The notes below the pieces were generated by a model that saw nothing but the letters and a program-made list of their open reading frames with translations, was not told the DNA's origin and searched no databases. A program made the translations under genes and the position numbers. Positions 6,340 to 10,506 of a DNA stretch of 10,506 nt are shown one piece after another. How positions within the stretch are numbered: the first letter of the stretch is position 1; every line of letters begins with the position of its first letter. The stretch is from an uncultured Oscillospiraceae bacterium (GTDB lineage Bacteria; Bacillota_A; Clostridia; Oscillospirales; Oscillospiraceae). The stretch is taken from contig CAKTNU010000038.1 in the NCBI GenBank assembly GCA_934589325.1, forward strand, positions 1-10,506, read 5' to 3'.

Positions 6340-7644
6340 TTATTTTTTAGGTACAAGCACCTTGGTTCCGCCCATGTACGGCCAAAGAACTTCAGGGATA
6401 GTAACGCTGCCGTCAGCCTGAATGTGATTTTCAAGGAAGGCGATAAGCATACGGGGCGGTGCGACCACGGTGTTATTGAGGGTATGCGGCAGATACATCT
6501 TTCCGTCGGCGCCCTTTACGCGCATTTTCAGGCGGCGGGCCTGCGCATCACCGAGGTTGGAGCAGGAGCAGACTTCGAAATACTTTTTCTGGCGCGGGGA
6601 CCATGCTTCAATGTCGCAGGACTTTACCTTAAGATCGGCCAGGTCTCCGGAGCAGCACTCAAGCTGACGCACAGGTATCTCCATGCTTCTGAACAGCTCA
6701 ACGGAGAAACGCCACATCTTTTCATACCATGCCATGGAGTCCTCAGGCTTGCAGACGACTATCATTTCCTGCTTTTCAAACTGGTGGATGCGATATACGC
6801 CGCGCTCCTCTATGCCGTGCGCGCCCTTTTCCTTGCGGAAGCAGGGGGAATAGCTTGTAAGAGTCTGGGGCAGGGAGTCTTCGGGAATAATCTGGTCTAT
6901 GAATTTGCCTATCATGGAGTGCTCCGAGGTGCCTATAAGATAAAGGTCCTCGCCCTCTATCTTATACATCATAGCATCCATATCGGTCTGGCTCATAACG
7001 CCTTCAACGACGTTGCCATGTATCATGAACGGGGGGATGCAGTAGATAAAGCCCTTATTGATCATGAAATCACGCGCATAGGCCAGAACTGCGGAGTGCA
7101 GTCGGGCAATATCGCCCATGAGATAATAGAAGCCGTTGCCGGATACACGGCCGGCCGCGTCCATATCAACGCCGTTGAAGCGCTCCATGATCTCGGTGTG
7201 ATAGGGAATATCAAAATCAGGGACTACAGGCTCGCCGAAGCGCTGCACCTCGACATTGCAGCTGTCGTCCGGACCGATAGGAACGCTGGGGTCGATTATA
7301 TTCGGAATATTCAGCATTATTTCATGGATGCGGGCAGCATACTGCTCTTCAAGGGTCTCCAGCTCTGCCAGACGGTCCGCATTTGCCTTGACCTGTGCCT
7401 TGATTTTCTCCGCCTCCTCAAGCTTGGACGGGTCCTTCTTGGCCTGACCCATGAGCACACCTATCTGCTTTGAAAGAGTGTTTCTGCTGGCGCGCAGATC
7501 GCTTGCCTCGGTTATTGCGGCGCGGTTTTTCCCGTCAAGCTCAAGGACCTCGTCAACGAGGGGGAGCTTTGCATCCTGAAACTTCTTTTTAATGTTCTCA
7601 CGGACTATATCGGGATTTTCTCTTACAAATTTTATATCGAGCAT
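6340..7644 (-). CDS. serS: Serine--tRNA ligase
   Basis: SerRS charges tRNA-Ser (and the selenocysteine tRNA where present). The 434 residues have an N-terminal helical arm (about 30-115, RNTLSKQIGVLMGQAKKDPS then Glu/Lys-rich coil) that grips the long variable arm of the tRNA, then the class II catalytic core. The TSE motif is at 239-241 (LIGTSEHSM), motif 2 is SPCFRKEKGAHGIEERG (266-282) leading to RIHQFEKQEM, and motif 3 is NNTVVAPPRMLIAFLEN (390-406). Motif 3 lacks the glycine-rich stretch of the E. coli type (GSGLAVGR), so this is a divergent SerRS subgroup, which I believe occurs in clostridia. AGGAGAT precedes the ATG. The 19-base gap after parB leaves no room for a T-box leader, unusual for a Firmicute synthetase gene. 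Confidence 0.97.
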   Translation of the reverse strand: MLDIKFVRENPDIVRENIKKKFQDAKLPLVDEVLELDGKNRAAITEASDLRASRNTLSKQIGVLMGQAKKDPSKLEEAEKIKAQVKANADRLAELETLEEQYAARIHEIMLNIPNIIDPSVPIGPDDSCNVEVQRFGEPVVPDFDIPYHTEIMERFNGVDMDAAGRVSGNGFYYLMGDIARLHSAVLAYARDFMINKGFIYCIPPFMIHGNVVEGVMSQTDMDAMMYKIEGEDLYLIGTSEHSMIGKFIDQIIPEDSLPQTLTSYSPCFRKEKGAHGIEERGVYRIHQFEKQEMIVVCKPEDSMAWYEKMWRFSVELFRSMEIPVRQLECCSGDLADLKVKSCDIEAWSPRQKKYFEVCSCSNLGDAQARRLKMRVKGADGKMYLPHTLNNTVVAPPRMLIAFLENHIQADGSVTIPEVLWPYMGGTKVLVPKK

Positions 7645-7663
7645 TTTTTATTATCTCCTGTCT

Positions 7664-8530
7664 TTATTTATTCAGCTTAAGTAATGTATCTATAAGAGTT
7701 TCTCTGTCGTCGGCGCCGTAAAATTCAATTTCTATACGGCCTGTGCGCTTGCCGTCAATGAGCCGAACCTTGCGTCCGAGCTTTTTAGACAGCTGCTCGG
7801 ATACCTCTGCGGCGTAATCAACGCTTATTCCGTCAGTCTTTTCGGGTGCCGTTTTTGGTGCCTTATTTATCCGCACCGCCAGCTGCTCCGCTTTTCTAAC
7901 TGAATAATTTTTGCTTATTATCTCCTTTGCGGCGTTCAGCTGCTGTGCCGGGTCTGATACCGGCAGTATTGCTCTGGCGTGGCCTGCCGAGAGCTGACCT
8001 TTCTCGACCATGTCCATGACCGCCGGTGACAGAGACAGCAAGCGCATCGCATTTGTTACTGCGGGCCGTGAGCGCCCAACGCTTCTTGCTGCATCCTCCT
8101 GCGTCAGACCGTATTCCTCAATGAGCAGCTTATAGCCTTTTGCCTCTTCGATTGGGTTCAGATCCTCGCGCTGAAGGTTTTCTACCAGCGCCAGCTCTGC
8201 GGTCCTGCGGTCATCAGCTTCTATAACCCGCACAGGGACTTCCGTAAGTCCGGCCATGCGTGATGCGCGCCAGCGGCGTTCGCCTGCGATTATCTGATAA
8301 TATCCGCTGTCTAGCTTTCTGACGGTTATCGGCTGAATGAGCCCGTATTGACGTATTGAATCTGCCAGCGCCTCAAGTGCCTGCTGATCAAAATATTCAC
8401 GCGGCTGCTCACTGCGTGGCTCGACCTTGGCTATCGGCAGAGTCAGCTGTTCCGCTTCGTCGTCATATTCATCCGCACCGAACAGAACACCAAGGCCGGT
8501 CCCAAGACCTTTCTTTTCTTTTACTGCCAT
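7664..8530 (-). CDS. parB: Chromosome partitioning protein ParB (Spo0J)
   Basis: ParB is a CTP-dependent DNA clamp that loads at parS, spreads, and recruits SMC. The 288 residues start with KGLGTGLGVLFG (7-18), the ParA-stimulating N-terminal segment, followed by the CTP-binding domain with EQPREYFD (41-48), GERRWRAS (83-90) and ENLQREDLNPIEEA (117-130), then the helix-turn-helix TQEDAARSVGRSRPAVTNAMRLLSL (about 143-167) that reads parS, and a C-terminal dimerization region. AAGGAGG lies just before the ATG, and the start is 9 bases after the parA stop, so the two are coupled. Two parS sites sit upstream of parA. ParB of sporulators also affects sporulation control; that is known of the family and was not tested here. 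Confidence 0.98.
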   Translation of the reverse strand: MAVKEKKGLGTGLGVLFGADEYDDEAEQLTLPIAKVEPRSEQPREYFDQQALEALADSIRQYGLIQPITVRKLDSGYYQIIAGERRWRASRMAGLTEVPVRVIEADDRRTAELALVENLQREDLNPIEEAKGYKLLIEEYGLTQEDAARSVGRSRPAVTNAMRLLSLSPAVMDMVEKGQLSAGHARAILPVSDPAQQLNAAKEIISKNYSVRKAEQLAVRINKAPKTAPEKTDGISVDYAAEVSEQLSKKLGRKVRLIDGKRTGRIEIEFYGADDRETLIDTLLKLNK

Positions 8531-8539
8531 GTCCCCTCC

Positions 8540-9304
8540 TTATGCCTTTGCGCTGCTTCTCGCATCAAATTCTTCTGCGAGAGCCATATATGCCTTGCTG
8601 CCCTTATTGTATTTTTCGTATATCACGCCCGGTATACCGTGACTCGGAGCCTCGGACAGCCGGATGCTGCGCGGAATGACTGTGCTGTAGACCTTGTCGC
8701 CGAGATATTTTCTTAGTTCGTTTGCGACCTGTGTTGTCAGATTCATGCGTGCGTCATACATTGTGAGGACTATGCCCTCTATCTCAAGACGCTTGTTCAG
8801 CCGCTTCTTGCACATTTTTATGCTTGTCATCAGATCCGCGATGCCCTCAAGTGCGTAATACTCGCACTGCATCGGAATAAGTACACTGTCGGCTGCGACA
8901 AGTGCATTTATCGTCAGCAATTCGAGGGACGGCGGACAGTCGATAAAAATGTAGTCATAGTCCGTGAAAAGTGTCATCAGCGCATTTTTGAGGACAAATT
9001 CACGTCTGTCGGTGCCGATGAGCTCTACAGATGCGGCTGCAAGCTCTTTCCCAGTCGGTATGACGTCGCCGTATTCCGTATGCTTTATACAGTCAATGGC
9101 AGAGGCATTGTTTATCAAAATATCATATGTGTTGGGACGGCTCGACTTCGGCACTCCCATGCCGGAGCTTGCGTTGCCCTGCGGGTCACAGTCGACAAGC
9201 AGTACGCGTCTGCCCATCGTGTGCAGCGCCGCACAGATGTTCACGCAGCTTGTGGTTTTGCCGACGCCGCCCTTCTGATTTGCTACTGCAATTATTTTTG
9301 CCAA
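8540..9304 (-). CDS. parA: Chromosome partitioning ATPase ParA (Soj)
   Basis: ParA is a deviant-Walker ATPase that binds DNA and, with ParB, positions and segregates origins and modulates DnaA. From the chosen TTG at 9302-9304 it is 254 residues and begins (M)AKIIAVANQKGGVGKTT, with Walker A KGGVGKTT at 11-18, the A' motif VLLVDCDPQGN (34-44) and Walker B YIFIDCPPS. The longest frame starts at an ATG at 9362-9364, but that codon lies inside the -35 element of the predicted promoter, and a second ATG at 9335-9337 overlaps the -10. TTG has the ribosome site AAGGGGTGA at 9309-9317 and gives the family length. parB follows after 9 bases. Because parS abuts the promoter, ParB binding may repress or modulate parAB. 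Confidence 0.96.
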   Translation of the reverse strand: MAKIIAVANQKGGVGKTTSCVNICAALHTMGRRVLLVDCDPQGNASSGMGVPKSSRPNTYDILINNASAIDCIKHTEYGDVIPTGKELAAASVELIGTDRREFVLKNALMTLFTDYDYIFIDCPPSLELLTINALVAADSVLIPMQCEYYALEGIADLMTSIKMCKKRLNKRLEIEGIVLTMYDARMNLTTQVANELRKYLGDKVYSTVIPRSIRLSEAPSHGIPGVIYEKYNKGSKAYMALAEEFDARSSAKA

Positions 9305-9308
9305 GTTC

Positions 9309-9317
9309 TCACCCCTT
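9309..9317 (-). promoter_or_regulatory. Ribosome binding site deciding the TTG start of parA
   Basis: AAGGGGTGA on the minus strand, with the G run seven bases before the TTG at 9302-9304. Neither upstream in-frame ATG (9362-9364, 9335-9337) has a comparable site. Confidence 0.75.
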
Positions 9318-9335
9318 GCTTTGTTGCTGTTTTGC

Positions 9336-9364
9336 ATTATATCAGCAGCGGGGTAATATTGCAA
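9336..9364 (-). promoter_or_regulatory. Sigma-A type promoter of parA-parB, abutting parS
   Basis: On the minus strand: -35 TTGCAA (9359-9364), a 17-base spacer, -10 TATAAT (9336-9341, perfect) with an extended TGA before it. Transcription would start near 9329, 25 bases before the TTG start. The -35 hexamer touches the parS site at 9365-9380, so ParB loaded there should cover the promoter. Confidence 0.8.
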
Positions 9365-9380
9365 TGTTTCACATGAAACA
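9365..9380. promoter_or_regulatory. parS site 1 (one mismatch)
   Basis: TGTTTCACATGAAACA differs from the Firmicute parS consensus TGTTTCACGTGAAACA by one central base (A for G). It is directly adjacent to the parA -35 element. The flanks extend the inverted repeat to AATG...CATT. Confidence 0.9.
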
Positions 9381-9399
9381 TTTTTGCGATTTTATTTAA

Positions 9400-9415
9400 T
9401 GTTTCACGTGAAACA
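9400..9415. promoter_or_regulatory. parS site 2 (perfect consensus)
   Basis: TGTTTCACGTGAAACA is an exact match to the Bacillus-type parS palindrome. It lies seven bases from the gpr stop codon, and its centre is 35 bases from that of site 1. With AAT and ATT flanks the perfect palindrome reaches at least 20 bases (9398-9417). Confidence 0.97.
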
Positions 9416-9421
9416 TTACTA

Positions 9422-10273
9422 TCAGCCGACAAGCATATCTATATCTGCAACGGTCAATCCATCATGAAGAGAAAGGTTTATGCCATATGCAATCAAACGA
9501 CCGGCTCGACGGACGGCTGAATCAATGTTTCTGGGCGTGACAAACATTCCGGATACGTCATCTCCGCCGCCGAGTGCTGCAGCGTCTATTACTGTAGGGA
9601 CGCCGACGGCGGCAACCGGCAGACCAAGAGTATCACAGCTCAGCGGTTCCCGGTCATTGCCGACGCCGGAGCCGGGCGCTATACCGCTGTCACAAATCTG
9701 AACAGTCCGGCAGAGCCGTGCAGGATCGGAGCCCGCCAGAGCATCAACGACGATGAGACAGTCCGGCGCAAGCTCCCGGACCAGTGTTTTTATCTGTGCG
9801 GCACTCTCCATACCGGTCGTACCGAGAACACCGGTACGGCACAGCGCAGTAGAACAAAAATATTCAAATCCCGGAGAAGACTTCAGGTGCCTGGTGACAA
9901 GAGTATATGCAGCCGTCAGATTTCCAAGGGCATCGGGAGTGATATCCGGATTTCCGAGGGCGGCGATGAGTGCAGAGTCTTTATGCGCGGGCAGACAGCG
10001 ATCAAGAAGCTCAGCGACGGCCTGCGCAGCGCCCGGAAAATTGTCACCTCCACGATCCATGAATGAGGGCAGCTCGAGCGTAAAGTATTTTCCGATGGGT
10101 TTATTCAGTCTCTCCGCTCCGCGGCCGTCAAGTATCTCGACCGATGTCACGAAAAACCCGTGAAGCTCCTCATTCTTCGCAATAACACCTTCAAGCCTGT
10201 TTACATCTTCAGTCTCGCCGCACGCGACACGAAGAGATTCACTTGCAATGTCTGTTCTTACATTTATTGACAT
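9422..10273 (-). CDS. gpr: Spore germination protease GPR (peptidase family A25)
   Basis: GPR is made as a zymogen in the forespore and, on germination, degrades the small acid-soluble proteins (SASPs) that protect spore DNA. The 283-residue protein begins MSINVRTDIASES; RTD-A near the N-terminus is the motif around the zymogen cleavage region. Conserved blocks include GNPDITPDALGN (108-119), VLGTTGMES (149-157), VVDALAGSD (175-183), QICDSGIAPGSGVGNDRE (192-209) and LPVAAVGVPTVIDAAAL (218-234). D114 and D177 are the likely counterparts of the catalytic aspartates known in Bacillus GPR, an assignment by motif position. It is shorter than the roughly 370-residue Bacillus enzyme, as in many clostridia. 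The ATG has GGAGGT before it. It is divergent from rpsT, and no spoIIP follows it as in Bacillus; parS and parA do instead. Confidence 0.96.
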   Translation of the reverse strand: MSINVRTDIASESLRVACGETEDVNRLEGVIAKNEELHGFFVTSVEILDGRGAERLNKPIGKYFTLELPSFMDRGGDNFPGAAQAVAELLDRCLPAHKDSALIAALGNPDITPDALGNLTAAYTLVTRHLKSSPGFEYFCSTALCRTGVLGTTGMESAAQIKTLVRELAPDCLIVVDALAGSDPARLCRTVQICDSGIAPGSGVGNDREPLSCDTLGLPVAAVGVPTVIDAAALGGGDDVSGMFVTPRNIDSAVRRAGRLIAYGINLSLHDGLTVADIDMLVG

Positions 10274-10313
10274 AATATACCTCCGGAAAGAAAATATGAC
10301 GCAAGATATTGTA

Positions 10314-10344
10314 TATTTTCCCCCTGATGCATGCGAGAAATAAC
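10314..10344 (-). promoter_or_regulatory. Possible forespore (sigma-F-like) promoter of gpr
   Basis: On the minus strand GGGGAAAATA (10314-10323) fits the sigma-F -10 pattern GGNRANAMTR at every position. Sixteen bases upstream is GTTAT (10340-10344), only a 3/5 fit to GYWTA. The predicted start near 10306 gives a leader of about 33 bases, well placed for gpr. In Bacillus gpr is read by sigma-F and sigma-G; I found no clear sigma-G element. Confidence 0.45.
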
Positions 10345-10380
10345 AAGAGAAAAAAATATTTGTTTTTTTGTAAAAAGTAC

Positions 10381-10409
10381 TTGATTTTCAATAACTTCTT
10401 TGCTATAAT
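10381..10409 (+). promoter_or_regulatory. Sigma-A promoter of rpsT
   Basis: -35 TTGATT (10381-10386), a 17-base spacer, and -10 TATAAT (10404-10409) with extended TGC at 10401-10403. The start near 10416 leaves a leader of about 50 bases before the rpsT ATG. The sequence upstream of the -35 is A/T-rich, as expected of a strong ribosomal-protein promoter. Confidence 0.85.
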
Positions 10410-10419
10410 CTTTTAACGC

Positions 10420-10435
10420 GAGTCCATGTTGACTC
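10420..10435 (+). other. Small hairpin in the rpsT leader
   Basis: GAGTC (10420-10424) and GACTC (10431-10435) are inverted repeats around CATGTT, near the predicted 5' end of the mRNA. The ribosome site follows ten bases later (GGAGGAGG, 10445-10452). It could stabilise the transcript or serve S20 feedback control; neither is shown by the sequence. Confidence 0.4.
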
Positions 10436-10465
10436 AATTTTATAGGAGGAGGTGGCGATCGAAAC

Positions 10466-10506
10466 ATGGCCAACATTAAATCTTCTGCCAAGAGGGACGA
10501 GAAGTC
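10466..10506 (+). CDS. rpsT: 30S ribosomal protein S20, only the N-terminus in window
   Basis: Thirteen codons are present, reading MANIKSSAKRDEK, the characteristic S20 N-terminus (MANIKS). S20 binds 16S rRNA and is needed for 30S assembly. The duplicated Shine-Dalgarno GGAGGAGG at 10445-10452 lies upstream, with the nearer GGAGG 13 bases from the ATG, a rather long spacing. It is divergent from gpr, and the rpsT/gpr pairing is also seen in Bacillus. The rest lies beyond the right edge. Confidence 0.85.
   Translation, partial: MANIKSSAKRDEK

Noticed and set aside
5872..7473. 533-codon plus-strand open frame across mscL and serS
   Set aside because: It is antisense to two well-recognised genes and the translation shows no recognisable family, so it is a shadow frame.
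7645..7663. T-box leader for serS
   Set aside because: Only 19 bases separate parB and serS, far too short for a T-box, and no terminator hairpin is visible.
9398..9417. gpr terminator hairpin
   Set aside because: The palindrome is an exact parS and is followed by an A/T-mixed sequence without a clear U tract, so parS explains it better.

Overview
The window looks like the chromosomal origin region of a spore-forming, low-to-mid GC Firmicute, most likely a clostridial (Oscillospiraceae/Ruminococcaceae-like) bacterium. Three things point there: the conserved block dnaA-dnaN-yaaA-recF-remB-gyrB, a germination protease gene (gpr, found only in endospore formers), and parA/parB with consensus Firmicute parS sites. 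The assignment rests on gene content and protein style and is not a species call.

Layout. Almost everything is on the minus strand, so genes run from high to low coordinates. At the right edge a plus-strand rpsT (ribosomal protein S20) has just begun and is divergent from gpr. Then, leftwards, come gpr, two parS palindromes, parA, parB, serS, mscL, an intrinsic terminator, dnaA, a 252-base AT-rich spacer (candidate oriC), dnaN, yaaA, recF, remB and gyrB. gyrB runs off the left edge, so 484 codons are present and the C-terminal part is missing. No gap between genes exceeds 300 bases. I see no tRNA, rRNA, insertion sequence, CRISPR array or prophage.

How it works together. DnaA opens the origin, DnaN is the replicative clamp, RecF helps repair stalled forks, and GyrB removes supercoils. 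ParA, ParB and parS organise and segregate the newly copied origins. The parA promoter abuts one parS site, which suggests autoregulation. parA-parB-serS-mscL appear to be one transcription unit (gaps 9, 19 and 30 bases) ending at the hairpin at 5833-5864, after which dnaA has its own promoter. dnaN through gyrB are also tightly packed (gaps 1 to 22 bases).

Most notable. (1) The dnaA-dnaN spacer holds five copies of a DnaA-box-like 9-mer with the core TCAACA instead of TCCACA. The four in the same orientation are spaced 43, 43 and 52 bases apart, close to whole helical turns, and DnaA itself has Asn where the usual DNA-reading motif has Asp (GRNHATV instead of GRDHTTV). (2) The parA, dnaA and rpsT promoters share a 17-base spacer and an extended TGn -10; parA and dnaA also share the -35 hexamer TTGCAA. 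(3) Three genes need start sites downstream of the longest open frame: dnaN, dnaA and parA (a TTG start). (4) GyrB has a non-canonical TOPRIM/quinolone-pocket segment. Nothing here is clearly a wholly new system; the unusual DnaA-box array is the best lead.
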